Assembly: GCF_000019185.1 (NCBI RefSeq)
Contig: NC_010334.1
Span: 2,108,001-2,172,000, forward strand
DNA: 64,000 bases
Source: Shewanella halifaxensis HAW-EB4
GTDB lineage: Bacteria; Pseudomonadota; Gammaproteobacteria; Enterobacterales; Shewanellaceae
Reading direction: 5' to 3'
The notes beneath the pieces are model-generated. The model was not told the origin of the DNA. It saw only the letters and a program-made list of their open reading frames with translations, and made no database searches. Each line of letters begins with the position of its first letter. The stretch's first letter is position 1. Made by a program: the position numbers and the translations under genes. Below, piece by piece: positions 25,527 through 33,817 of this stretch.

Positions 25527-26417
25527 TTACTCAGGCTCTACAACGATATGTTCGAGTTCAACAACTGCAACGCTGTGTAGAGCATCCATTGCAGCGCCTA
25601 CCAATGAAATCACACCTTTAGAAGACTCAATCAATACGGCACGGTTGATCTCGCTGAAATCGCGGTTATGACGCGCCATAGTCGATAATGCCATCTGCAT
25701 TGGCTGCATTGATGGATTAAATGCTGCATTTTCTGCATAACGACCACAATAGGTTGCGCCGTCTTTGGTCTCAAGTACGACAGAAGCATAGTTCTTGGTG
25801 TATGGGGCATAACTTAGACCGGCATGATCGAGTGCTTCAATAATCATCGGATCATTAGAATCTAAAGTCAGTGTATGTTGCTGTTTCGTCAACAAAGGCT
25901 CGGTAATGTTTAAGTCACTTGGCCCGAATGCATAAGGTAAGTAGTGTGCTAACGGCTCAATTTTTTGAGCAGGAAGATGGATTTTAACCTTACTGCCATC
26001 AACCAACTCATTGATGAATTGACGACAATGTCCACAAGGGGATGCATTGACTATGATGTCTTCAATAATGCTTTCACCGCTTAGCCATGCATGGCTAATT
26101 GCGCTTTGTTCTGCATGAACAGAGTGAAAAAGTGCTTCACCGGGGAGTTCAATATTAGCGCCCATATAGATATCACCGCTCTTACCTTTGGCGATAGCAC
26201 CTACGTGAAACTCGCTAATAGGTGGTCTTGCTAACGCAGCAGCAATGGGGAGCAGGGCTAAAAGCAGTTCATTTAGCTCCATTTTGCTTGCAATTTGAAG
26301 CACTTCTAATTGCTGGGCATCGATATGACCTGCAAAGTCTTTATCGAGCAATGGTACGATAGCGGTTGCTAGTGGCTCTGGTAACTTAGCTATGCTTTTT
26401 AAGAACCGGTCTTGCAT
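25527..26417 (-). CDS. cdd: Cytidine deaminase
   Basis: Deaminates cytidine and deoxycytidine to uridine in pyrimidine salvage. Zinc and catalytic residues are in SVHAEQSAISHAWL (His-Ala-Glu near residue 102) and in NASPCGHCRQF (Cys-Gly-His-Cys near 130). At 296 aa it is the long, E. coli-type dimeric enzyme, with a degenerate second domain in the C-terminal half. The ATG at 26417 is the first in frame. It precedes the convergent terminator and is read in the same direction as sbcB, about 95 bases downstream of it. Confidence 0.95.
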   Translation of the reverse strand: MQDRFLKSIAKLPEPLATAIVPLLDKDFAGHIDAQQLEVLQIASKMELNELLLALLPIAAALARPPISEFHVGAIAKGKSGDIYMGANIELPGEALFHSVHAEQSAISHAWLSGESIIEDIIVNASPCGHCRQFINELVDGSKVKIHLPAQKIEPLAHYLPYAFGPSDLNITEPLLTKQQHTLTLDSNDPMIIEALDHAGLSYAPYTKNYASVVLETKDGATYCGRYAENAAFNPSMQPMQMALSTMARHNRDFSEINRAVLIESSKGVISLVGAAMDALHSVAVVELEHIVVEPE

Positions 26418-26512
26418 ATGCTATTTCCTTTTATTAACACCAATGAAGTATCATTCTAGTAAGCTTGTTACATCTAGAATGAGATGAAGATCTCAGTTGT
26501 CGCCTATAAAGC

Positions 26513-27919
26513 CTATAGGTTTCTAAGATAATGACATAAAGCCTGTAATAGTTTTTGTTTAGATTCATCTTGCTCGGTTTCTTCAAGCAAATTCTCCAGA
26601 CGAATGATGTAATCTGGGTCATTGAGTCTGGTTTGGCAAAATTCTCGCCAGCGATACTGCTCACTATCATCGAGAGTTTCTGGATAGTTACGTGCTCGGT
26701 ACCTAAACAGCATCTCTGCTAGTCTTGAGTCATCGAAGTCCAGTTCTAGTGCCGCCAGATTACTTGGCTTAGTATTGCGGATTATCTCGATTTTAGCTTT
26801 ATCGGCACTACTGAAGAAGCCACCACTGTAAAGGGCTTGGTCAGGATCCACAGCTTTGCTGTCATGCTCAACATCAAATACCGCAACCAGCTTTTCTCTT
26901 AACTCTGGGTGTTGCTTTAACTTCCTGAACTGCTCTCTGGCAAATGCTTTATCAAAATCGAGTCTGGCGGCGTTCTCGTCAGTTAACGTATTAGCAGCAG
27001 CAATAAAAGGACTCTTATTGATATGGACCTGTTTTAAGCCGATAGGCAGTTCATCGGGGGCTAAATCACTGCGGCGGGTATACATGCGCTCACGAATTTC
27101 TTCAACACTCAGTTCGATAAGCGGAGTGACGTCCATAGCCAAGTTGACACAAATAACGGCATTTTTGTTGGTAGAGTGGTAAGCCACTGGCGCAATGATA
27201 GTGGTGCAACCGTTTAAGGCGCTGATTTTAGAACTAACATGTACAAGTGGTTTCATTTCAAGCACATCGATGAGCTTCGATACTTGCTGCTTCTGCCTCA
27301 GGCTAAAGTAATAATCAAACAGCTTAGGTTGTACCGTTTTAATCAGCTTTGCCATGTCGATAGTGGCATATACATCAGACATCGCATCATGAGCCTTTTC
27401 ATGGCTTAAGCCATTGGCTACGGTCAGTTGTTCAAGCTTAAAGCTAGGAGAGCCATCTTCTTTTTCAGGCCAGTTAATGCCTTCGGGTCTAAAAGCATAG
27501 CACGCGCGAACAAGATCAATAATATCCCAGCGGGTGTTACCGTTTTGCCACTCACGGGCATAAGGGTCGATAAAATTACGATAAAAGCCGTAGCGCGACA
27601 CTTCATCATCAAAGCGCAATGAGTTATAACCCACAACACAGGTCTTAGGTTGACTAAACAGGCCATTAATTTTGTCCATAAACTCGGCTTCTGGCATACC
27701 TTTAAGGTTTGCGAGTTGCGGAGTAATACCTGTGATAAGGATAGCCTCTGGTGACGGTAGATAGTCATTAGCAAGTTTACAGTAAAAGGTTTCGGGCTCG
27801 CCGATGATATTAAGATCTAGATCCGTGCGCACGCCAGCAAACTGAGAAGGTCTATCTTTCGCTGGATTGGCACCAAAAGTTTCGTAATCGTGCCAGAAGA
27901 TAGTTGGGTGTTCACTCAT
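26513..27919 (-). CDS. sbcB: Exodeoxyribonuclease I, 5' end replaced by integrated element
   Basis: SbcB digests single-stranded DNA 3' to 5' and suppresses aberrant recombination. DEDDh motifs are visible: ExoI FWHDYETFG (Asp and Glu metal ligands), ExoII VGYNSLRFDDEV, ExoIII HDAMSDVYATIDM. I choose the ATG at 27919 (MSEHPTIFWHDYE), 468 aa, close to E. coli's 475. A longer frame from 27994 has no ribosome site. The first eight or so codons and all upstream sequence come from the element inserted at the 16-bp repeat 27885–27900. The original first codons (MSANNQPTLFWHDYE) are stranded 12.7 kb away at 40609. The gene remains intact but is under an element-borne promoter. Confidence 0.95.
   Translation of the reverse strand: MSEHPTIFWHDYETFGANPAKDRPSQFAGVRTDLDLNIIGEPETFYCKLANDYLPSPEAILITGITPQLANLKGMPEAEFMDKINGLFSQPKTCVVGYNSLRFDDEVSRYGFYRNFIDPYAREWQNGNTRWDIIDLVRACYAFRPEGINWPEKEDGSPSFKLEQLTVANGLSHEKAHDAMSDVYATIDMAKLIKTVQPKLFDYYFSLRQKQQVSKLIDVLEMKPLVHVSSKISALNGCTTIIAPVAYHSTNKNAVICVNLAMDVTPLIELSVEEIRERMYTRRSDLAPDELPIGLKQVHINKSPFIAAANTLTDENAARLDFDKAFAREQFRKLKQHPELREKLVAVFDVEHDSKAVDPDQALYSGGFFSSADKAKIEIIRNTKPSNLAALELDFDDSRLAEMLFRYRARNYPETLDDSEQYRWREFCQTRLNDPDYIIRLENLLEETEQDESKQKLLQALCHYLRNL
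27885..27900. other. attL: 16-bp att core inside sbcB
   Basis: TAATCGTGCCAGAAGA is repeated exactly at 40569–40584. Read on the sbcB strand it encodes the FWHD(Y) of the first exonuclease motif. The interval between the copies holds an integrase next to this end and the accessory genes. The two copies define the integrated element. Confidence 0.9.
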
Positions 27920-28035
27920 GTTTTCTTTGTTCCGTTTTAAAGTGGTTTTGGTCTTTACTATTAATGGCTTAGGTTGAGTTTTGTTCGTTTGCATTCATAT
28001 CTGAACATTGTTGTTTAATGCTGTTCTAGAAACAT

Positions 28036-28057
28036 TGTGTACATTTGAGTGTGCATA
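28036..28057. repeat. Left arm-type repeat
   Basis: TGTGTACATTTGAGTGTGCATA here and TGTGTACATTTATGTGTGCATA-like bases at 40501–40522 match at 20 of 22 positions in the same orientation. Each lies inside the element within about 140 bp of an att core, where tyrosine integrases bind arm sites. A further GTGTAC lies at 28073. Confidence 0.6.
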
Positions 28058-28105
28058 AAGTAAATTGTTCATGTGTACACAGAGACTGCAACGGATAGAG
28101 ATAAA

Positions 28106-29296
28106 ATGCCATTAAGTGATACCAAGCTAAGATCTTTATTAAATAGACCTTGTGAAAAATTAGTTACGATAACTGATAGAGATTCATTAAGCGTTAGAGT
28201 TACCCCTAAAGGGAAAATAGTGTTCCAGTACCGTTACAGGTTCGAAGGTAAGGGTAGGCGCTATGATCTTGGGAGTTATCCTAATCTCAGTCTATCAGAT
28301 GCAAGAGCTTGCGTACCAGAGTTGAAGGGGATAACTGAATCAGGAATGGATGTTAAGTCTGTTAAGGCTTCTCAGAAAGTAGGCAAGAAAACCGTATTAA
28401 AACCCAAACTCGAAGATTGCATGGATCTATTCTTAGATAAGTACGTTACAAGCCTCAGGGAGAGCACTCAGAGGTTTTATCGATACACTTTAAACAAGTA
28501 CATACCTAACGCATTTGAACAGCCTGTAGAAGATATCACGAGGAAAGAGTGGTATGCCTATTTTGATGGGGTGGAAGAATCTTCGACTCCACATATGGCA
28601 AACTCTTTGATAAAGAAATTAAAGACCTGTTTAAACTTCTGCAAAGAGAGAGATTTGATTTCAGACCATAGCCTCAACGAGATAAGGACTAAAAGTGTAG
28701 GATCTGCTTCCAACACTGGAGACCGTACTCCTTCGGTTGTTGAGATTAAAGCAATCTTAGAAGAATTTGGTCGAAGTAAATCCTATCCAACCACTGTTAA
28801 TGTTGTACGGATGATAGTGTTAACAGGTGCTCGTTGTGGTGAGGTTAGATGTATGCAATCTAAGGATATCAATTTCGATACTGGCATTTGGACAGTTCCT
28901 AAAGAGAAAAGCAAAACCAATACAAGAATTCTTAGACCTTTGGGGCTCAAGGCATTGGAACTCGTTAAATGGCAGGTTAAAACATTTGGTGGCTTTTCGG
29001 ATTATGTTTTTCCTAGTGCGAGTTACAAAAATGAGATTGGGCCTGCAACTATCAACAAAATGTGTAGAACAATCGTTAAACGTATGGATATTGAAAGGTG
29101 GTCTGTACATGACTTCAGAAGGTCGCTGTCAACATTGCTGACTGAAGATGGAGTACCACTCCATATAACAGAGAAAATGTTAGGGCATAAGCTTGGAGGG
29201 ATTCTTAGCGTATATAACAAGAGTGAGTACATAGAAGATCAAAGGAAGGCTTATAAAGTTTGGGAAGAAATGATTAACGTTGACTTTGTATATTAA
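28106..29296 (+). CDS. int: Tyrosine recombinase (P4-type integrase)
   Basis: Catalyses site-specific integration at sbcB. The N-terminal DUF4102-like domain (about 1–75) begins MPLSDTKLRSLLNRPCEKLV, as P4-type integrases do, and supports the ATG at 28106 over a GTG at 28073. A SAM-like core-binding domain lies at about 100–185. The catalytic domain has Arg243 (TGARCGEVR), His335 and Arg338 (VHDFRR), His361 (LGHKLGG) and Tyr370 as nucleophile. 396 aa is normal. Placed about 200 bp from attL and reading into the element, the usual arrangement. Confidence 0.95.
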   Translation: MPLSDTKLRSLLNRPCEKLVTITDRDSLSVRVTPKGKIVFQYRYRFEGKGRRYDLGSYPNLSLSDARACVPELKGITESGMDVKSVKASQKVGKKTVLKPKLEDCMDLFLDKYVTSLRESTQRFYRYTLNKYIPNAFEQPVEDITRKEWYAYFDGVEESSTPHMANSLIKKLKTCLNFCKERDLISDHSLNEIRTKSVGSASNTGDRTPSVVEIKAILEEFGRSKSYPTTVNVVRMIVLTGARCGEVRCMQSKDINFDTGIWTVPKEKSKTNTRILRPLGLKALELVKWQVKTFGGFSDYVFPSASYKNEIGPATINKMCRTIVKRMDIERWSVHDFRRSLSTLLTEDGVPLHITEKMLGHKLGGILSVYNKSEYIEDQRKAYKVWEEMINVDFVY

Positions 29297-29325
29297 TAAT
29301 TAGTTGTATAAGGATGTAGTTAGAG

Positions 29326-30135
29326 ATGGATATTCAGTCTAAATGTAAACTTGTTTTATTAAGTAGTGTTTTTCTGACCTCAATTCAAACGAGTGCAGTA
29401 GCCCAACCATGGGAGTTTAGTTCGACGGTAGATGATTTTGCAGATACTTCAATCTCTATCGCAAGTACCAAAACTAGTGATGGTAAAGGAATGGCATTTG
29501 TTAGGTGCAATGCTAAAACAAAATTAGAGATTGTTTTCGCAGATGGTCAGTACATGGGAACAGGAAAGAGTTTGTCGGTTAGATATAGAATTGATAAGGA
29601 TGAAGTAGTCAATCAACGCTGGAGACCATCGACAGAGGGTACTTCGTTATTTGTTGGATCATCAGGTAAATACCCATTAGCTAGAAATCTTGCTAACGGT
29701 GAAAAAATCATAATTGAAGTAAAAGATTACAAAGGGACACCGCACAAGTTTTCCTTCGCATTAACTGGAGCTAAAGAGCCTATAAGACAAGTATTTGATA
29801 AGTGTGGGATACCTTTCGAATTGCCCCAAATAGATGGTGTAAAGCCCGACACTATGGATTACGTAAATAACTTTGGTCCGAATTCAACTAGTTGCACAAA
29901 ACAAATGCTAAATACGTTAGGGTATCGTTCTGCTGACATCTCTGAAGTTAAGACTGATGCCTTATATGTTGCGCTACAAAATTATATAAATGATAAATCG
30001 AAAGTTTGTGATGGTAAGACTAGAACTTTTGAAACAGTTTTTTGTAGCGATCCAGTAGGTTTTGCTTCTTCTCTTTATGGAGATGCTGTGAAGCTCGACA
30101 AGACCTATAAAAAAACATGTAGCAAAAGGGACTAA
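29326..30135 (+). CDS. Secreted protein with VasI/TagO-like domain
   Basis: A 269-aa protein with a signal peptide (residues 1 to about 25, cleavage after SAVA). Residues 27–165 resemble the VasI/TagO fold of type VI secretion accessory proteins: an initial WEFSSTVDDFADT, a Cys-containing strand (FVRCNAKTKLEIVF), paired strands with VRYRIDKD, and a final FDKCG. The C-terminal 100 residues contain four Cys and are unassigned. No T6SS gene is in the window, so a role in secretion is unlikely here. It starts 30 bases after the integrase stop and may be cotranscribed with it. The family assignment is from pattern memory and moderate. Confidence 0.55.
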   Translation: MDIQSKCKLVLLSSVFLTSIQTSAVAQPWEFSSTVDDFADTSISIASTKTSDGKGMAFVRCNAKTKLEIVFADGQYMGTGKSLSVRYRIDKDEVVNQRWRPSTEGTSLFVGSSGKYPLARNLANGEKIIIEVKDYKGTPHKFSFALTGAKEPIRQVFDKCGIPFELPQIDGVKPDTMDYVNNFGPNSTSCTKQMLNTLGYRSADISEVKTDALYVALQNYINDKSKVCDGKTRTFETVFCSDPVGFASSLYGDAVKLDKTYKKTCSKRD

Positions 30136-30190
30136 AGTCGTCAGAGCTGAATCAAATTATGGTGATAACAGTAAAACGGGTGCTGGGTAA

Positions 30191-30277
30191 CAGAGCACGC
30201 CTTAGCGGAGACTTGAGCCGTATGCAGTGAAAGTTGCACGGAGGGCGGCACTTGGTAACAAATGTCGTCTATCCGAC
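30191..30277 (+). ncRNA. Degenerate group II intron 3' end (domain V/VI remnant)
   Basis: GAGCCGTATGCAGTGAAAGT at 30214–30233, followed by TGCACGG, matches the 5' strand and tip of group II intron domain V. The expected 3' strand (TACGGTTC) is replaced by GAGGGCGGC, so the lower stem cannot form. A following GGCACTTGGTAACAAATGTC-type hairpin and CTATCCGAC fit domain VI and an intron 3' end. No reverse-transcriptase frame is nearby, so only a fossil tail remains. Confidence 0.45.
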
Positions 30278-30529
30278 AGAAGCAACTTAGCGAAGGCAGA
30301 AACGCTGATTACGTTATTTACTCAAGTTGCTTTAGTAAAAGTGTAAGACCGAGGGATAGCTAGTACACATTAACTAAATCTGGCCACATCCTTATAATTT
30401 TTCACACTCTACTACCGATGATTAAACCATTACTTTTTCGGTGTGCTGATGACGGTTATAGCAACCTGTTACTTATTATGTGAAATTCGAGATGTGGTTG
30501 CTAGAATGGTCCATTTGTATTCCCGCACC

Positions 30530-30886
30530 CTATAAATCTGTGTATTTCTTTGCTGTCCCTTTGCTTAAATGAACAGGATACTTGGATTCGTTGACCTCCA
30601 ATTTATCAGAAGCAGCTTTATGCAACTCAATACCTAACACGTCACTTAATTGTAGAAGATACAAGTAAACATCAGCTAGTTCTTCTCGTACTTCTTGATA
30701 AGTTTTAGAGTTTGCCTCTAGATACGATTGCTTTTCAGTCAACCATTGGAAGTGCTTCATTAGCTCAGAAGCTTCTCCAGCCAATGCCATTGCTAAATTC
30801 TTAGGCGAGTGGAACTGTGCCCAATCTCGTTGTGAGTTAAACTCTTTCAGTTGATTTATCAATAGACTTGTTTCTTTGTCTTTCAT
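30530..30886 (-). CDS. MazG-like nucleotide pyrophosphohydrolase
   Basis: A 118-aa all-alpha NTP pyrophosphohydrolase (MazG / dCTPase-like). The metal-binding helices show EASELMKHFQW (Glu38, Glu41) and REELADVYLYLLQL (Glu69, Asp72), the ExxE…ExxD pattern. Such enzymes hydrolyse dCTP, modified dNTPs or other NTPs to the monophosphate. Its first 50 bases overlap the 3' end of the HNH gene, so both are cotranscribed leftward. A GAGGAG site lies about 13 bases before the ATG. Coupling with a modification-sensing nuclease suggests a joint role against phage with altered nucleotides; this is inference. Confidence 0.85.
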   Translation of the reverse strand: MKDKETSLLINQLKEFNSQRDWAQFHSPKNLAMALAGEASELMKHFQWLTEKQSYLEANSKTYQEVREELADVYLYLLQLSDVLGIELHKAASDKLEVNESKYPVHLSKGTAKKYTDL

Positions 30887-31706
30887 ATTTTTCTTTTAGC
30901 TCCTCTACTGATAGCCATTGGGTTGGGTAGTGGATCATTCGGTGGCAATTGGCGCATAAAATAGCTAAATCATCGAGTTTTGTTTTCTTATTACTTTCTC
31001 TCAATGCTAATGGTTCGAGATGATGACATTCAGCAAAGCCAAGCCCTAAATCACCGTAGCATTCATAGAAGTCAAAATTACATATCTCACAGCATAGTTT
31101 ACCAGTTATAGACAGTACCTGTTGCTTCTTGTCTTTTGTAAGCTTGGGGTCTCTTTCCCTAGTCTTATGTACTCTGTAAATCGGTTTCCCTTCATCAACA
31201 CCGTAATCACCAACATTCTCAGAAGATACCCCTTTAAGCTGCGTTAGGTTTTTTATATCATTTACTTCTGTAATGGAACCTTGAGTACACGCTGAGTAGC
31301 GAACAGCTTCAACAAATGATGAATGGTAGAACTCTGTGCCAAACATTACGCCGTTATCATGCCGCTCTAATATCTCGAAATTAAAGCGGTGGGGATACGT
31401 ATCATCAGGCCAAACTTCCTTTTCGTCTTGGTAGTAGGCTCGGGTTACTTTGCCGAAAATTATTTTCTGAACACTACCTCTAAATAAGTCTAACTTATCT
31501 TTACCTACTCTAGAAAAGCCTTTGGGTGGAGTTCCTTCAGCTTTTAACCAAGAAATAGAATAAACAAAGACAACGTAGTCATTAGCCTCAATACGCTTAA
31601 TCGTTTTCTTTTTACTCTCGTGCACTCCCCAAATGCCATTGCTCATTCCAATTGGAAAGTTAACTCGCGAGTGAGGTTTATCCGATACATAAATCGCCCA
31701 AATCAT
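30837..31706 (-). CDS. EVE-like–HNH endonuclease (type IV restriction-like)
   Basis: 289 aa in two parts. Residues 1–130 resemble an EVE/PUA-type modified-base reader (IWAIYVSDK, FPIGMSNGIWGVHES, VVFVYSISW, VTRAYYQD). Residues 200–262 are an HNH nuclease: zinc pairs Cys206/Cys209 and Cys251/Cys254, His228-His229 and the terminal His259. The EVE–HNH layout is known for nucleases that cut 5-methyl- or hydroxymethylcytosine DNA, so modification-dependent restriction is the best guess. Its 3' end overlaps the MazG-like gene. It is divergent from the PUA-like gene across a region with a perfect 18-bp palindrome. Confidence 0.82.
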   Translation of the reverse strand: MIWAIYVSDKPHSRVNFPIGMSNGIWGVHESKKKTIKRIEANDYVVFVYSISWLKAEGTPPKGFSRVGKDKLDLFRGSVQKIIFGKVTRAYYQDEKEVWPDDTYPHRFNFEILERHDNGVMFGTEFYHSSFVEAVRYSACTQGSITEVNDIKNLTQLKGVSSENVGDYGVDEGKPIYRVHKTRERDPKLTKDKKQQVLSITGKLCCEICNFDFYECYGDLGLGFAECHHLEPLALRESNKKTKLDDLAILCANCHRMIHYPTQWLSVEELKEKYERQRNKSIDKSTERV

Positions 31707-31801
31707 GACGCACCCTTATTTTTATCTATATGTTTATATTAAATAAATAACAGCATCTTGAATAGTCATAACTTACAAATTCAGCATAAGATGCTTTCTT
31801 G

Positions 31802-31819
31802 AGGTCATAATTATGACCT
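31802..31819. promoter_or_regulatory. 18-bp perfect palindrome, probable operator
   Basis: AGGTCATAA–TTATGACCT lies between the divergent HNH and PUA-like genes. It is perfect over 9 bp per arm and suits a dimeric repressor. No adjacent repressor gene is obvious; the AlpA-like protein at 33.5 kb is one candidate. Confidence 0.6.
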
Positions 31820-32045
31820 TTAGAGTGATAGCGTTGAAGGATTCTTACTTGGATTTATGTCGGCTTTAGAAAGACTTAAGACATACGGAGGGGGACTTTA
31901 GCTTGGTATATTGTGGATTCACATAATAGTTTGAAATTTGAGCTAGCCCTCTTGTTGGCTTGCATGTCATATTGTAAGCTACCTAAGTAAATAAATGATT
32001 ACATTAAGTTTGTTTGCCAGTCTTTGTATGTGGATAAGGGATTCT

Positions 32046-33083
32046 ATGAGTATTTATGAAGTGCCAGCAGGTCGGCGATATTGGGTAGTTAGAGCTGAGA
32101 GTGGAAAGTTTTACGACCATTTTATACAGAATGGAGTTATAGCTCTTGGGCATCTAAATTGTCTGAATGTGGCTGAGCAAGATACATATATTCCGGACTT
32201 AGCTGAATTGAGTGAACGGTTTCATAATTACCATTTGTCCAAAAACAATAAAAGACAAAGAGCTTCGGTTCATCTAGCTCAATTAAAATCATTTATTTAT
32301 GATATGAAAGTAGGTGATTGGGTACTAACTGTTGGCCGTTCGGGGGTTCGATATGGGCGGGTACTTGGAAAGCCCTATGTCAAAAAAGGTATTGTCCGTG
32401 TTACGTATGACGAGGAGACTAATAACTACGTCGATATGGATTATAACCTTAGGCGAGAAGTGCAATGGGGACCTTTAGTTAAAAGAAAGCTTTTGCCTTA
32501 TGGGTTAGTGCAAAGCTTGAAAGCTAACCAGACTGTTTTCTGTTTAGATAAAAATTGGCAGGCAGTTTATCATTCCATCTATCCTGCATTTAAGTTTGAA
32601 AACCAACTTTACCTTTCCGCTAATATAAGAACCCAAAAAGATATTAAGAACTATAGTGTTACTTCATTTTTTAAACTGCTTAATGAAGTTGAAGTGATTG
32701 GAAAGGAATTCTCAGAACGACAAGAAATTTCAAATTTTGAACAGGTTTTTGACAGCTATTTGAGCCAAGATAACCTCACTATCACGACTAAAGCCCAGTT
32801 TCATTCTCCTGGGGAGATTTGGAATACTATCCAATCGTTTGTAGGGCCCGAGAGCCTTGATACTTGGCAGACATATACGGTTTTGGCATATGGGATGATA
32901 TTTGGAAATCAAAAGTTAGGCTTTGATGGCATCATTGATCTTGAAACTAGAAAAAAACTCTGGGACTTAGTGATTGAAAGAATGAAAGTTAATAAAGTTG
33001 AAGAGTCCCTGAAGTCATTAGATTTAGAGTTACCTGATGCTGACACGTCAAAGCTGGAAGACTCTAGCAATGACAAGGTTTAA
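32046..33083 (+). CDS. Protein with N-terminal PUA/EVE-like domain, unknown function
   Basis: 345 aa from the ATG at 32046, which has AAGGG upstream; the longer frame from 31995 is not supported. Residues 12–35 (YWVVRAESGKFYDHFIQNG) and 87–111 (MKVGDWVLTVGRSGVRYGRV) look like the N-terminal PUA-like barrel found on Mrr/McrB-type restriction proteins. The C-terminal part (about 165–345) is charged and probably helical, with no PD-(D/E)xK, HNH or ATPase motif that I can see. It faces the HNH nuclease across a shared operator. It may be a partner or sensor in the same system. No firm family was recognised. Confidence 0.6.
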   Translation: MSIYEVPAGRRYWVVRAESGKFYDHFIQNGVIALGHLNCLNVAEQDTYIPDLAELSERFHNYHLSKNNKRQRASVHLAQLKSFIYDMKVGDWVLTVGRSGVRYGRVLGKPYVKKGIVRVTYDEETNNYVDMDYNLRREVQWGPLVKRKLLPYGLVQSLKANQTVFCLDKNWQAVYHSIYPAFKFENQLYLSANIRTQKDIKNYSVTSFFKLLNEVEVIGKEFSERQEISNFEQVFDSYLSQDNLTITTKAQFHSPGEIWNTIQSFVGPESLDTWQTYTVLAYGMIFGNQKLGFDGIIDLETRKKLWDLVIERMKVNKVEESLKSLDLELPDADTSKLEDSSNDKV

Positions 33084-33159
33084 CCTCTCAGTTTTGTCCG
33101 CAATTCATTTTTAGTTTGAGCGTTGGTCAACGTTGCTCGTGTGAGTATGTCTAGTTCAT

Positions 33160-33380
33160 TTAAAGTGAAATAGAGTTCAGGTGCAATTTAACGAAGGTGT
33201 TTTCTTGCTCAAATTGGCTTTGAGCGTCTATTAATTGGGCGTCAAGCTCTCGTACGGTAAGATCGTAATTATTGGCGATAAGAGCTTTTTTTAAACTCTT
33301 AAGTTCCTTGTTCAATGCAAGAGTATAAGCATGCTCTTGTGCTGATGAGGGGAATTGGCTTCAGCATTATCTATTATCAT
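33160..33380 (-). pseudogene. Frameshifted small gene fragment
   Basis: On the minus strand an ATG at 33380 opens MIIDNAEANSP and then shifts frame near 33345. The next frame continues SSAQEHAYTLALNKELKSLK, then ALIANNYDLTVRELDAQLID, and ends at a TAA at 33160–33162. The two halves read as one helical, charged protein of about 75 aa if one base is added. Upstream codons in the first frame are also open. Family unknown. It lies in a 400-base gap otherwise empty of genes. Confidence 0.4.
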
Positions 33381-33480
33381 GGACACGGGTACTGAAGCTC
33401 CTGAACGGTAAAACACTAGATAAGGTTAAACGATAAAATTCAGTAGCCCTAGGTTATAGGGCTCTAGTGACATAGGGAGT

Positions 33481-33669
33481 TTAGTGGACAATTGAAGAGA
33501 AGTTCAGCTCTTCCCATTTCATAATGTCAGACTCTCTCCACCTTGGATGACAGTTAGCTGGAGTGACTGGAGAGGGGAAGTTTACTTTTTTACGCCATAC
33601 ATAGCATGCCGTTCTTCGAATGCTATATCGCTCACACAAGCCGTTGATACTGATAAATTCTGAAGTCAT
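33481..33669 (-). CDS. AlpA-like HTH regulator / excisionase
   Basis: A 62-aa protein with a MerR/AlpA-type winged helix: FISINGLCERYSIRRTACYVW, then FPSPVTP and RWRESDIMKWEE, the usual order of prophage AlpA proteins that control integrase or act as excision factors. A GGAGG site lies 5 bases before the ATG. It is read in the same direction as the serine recombinase, 150 bases downstream of it. It may regulate excision of this element. Confidence 0.78.
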   Translation of the reverse strand: MTSEFISINGLCERYSIRRTACYVWRKKVNFPSPVTPANCHPRWRESDIMKWEELNFSSIVH

Positions 33670-33817
33670 GATGCCTCCATATACTTAGTTGAAATAAGTA
33701 TGAAAGGGGAAGGCAATAAGGAGCTAAGCTTCGCAACGTTCATGTTTGATATATTTTAAGCTAGCGATAATACTCGTATCGGATGCTAGTTTCAATAAGT
33801 TTTATAAAAGTAATGAG

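Noticed and set aside
27920..27994. N-terminal extension of SbcB (Lys-rich 25 residues)
   Set aside because: No ribosome site before the 27994 ATG, while the 27919 start gives the normal N-terminus and length.
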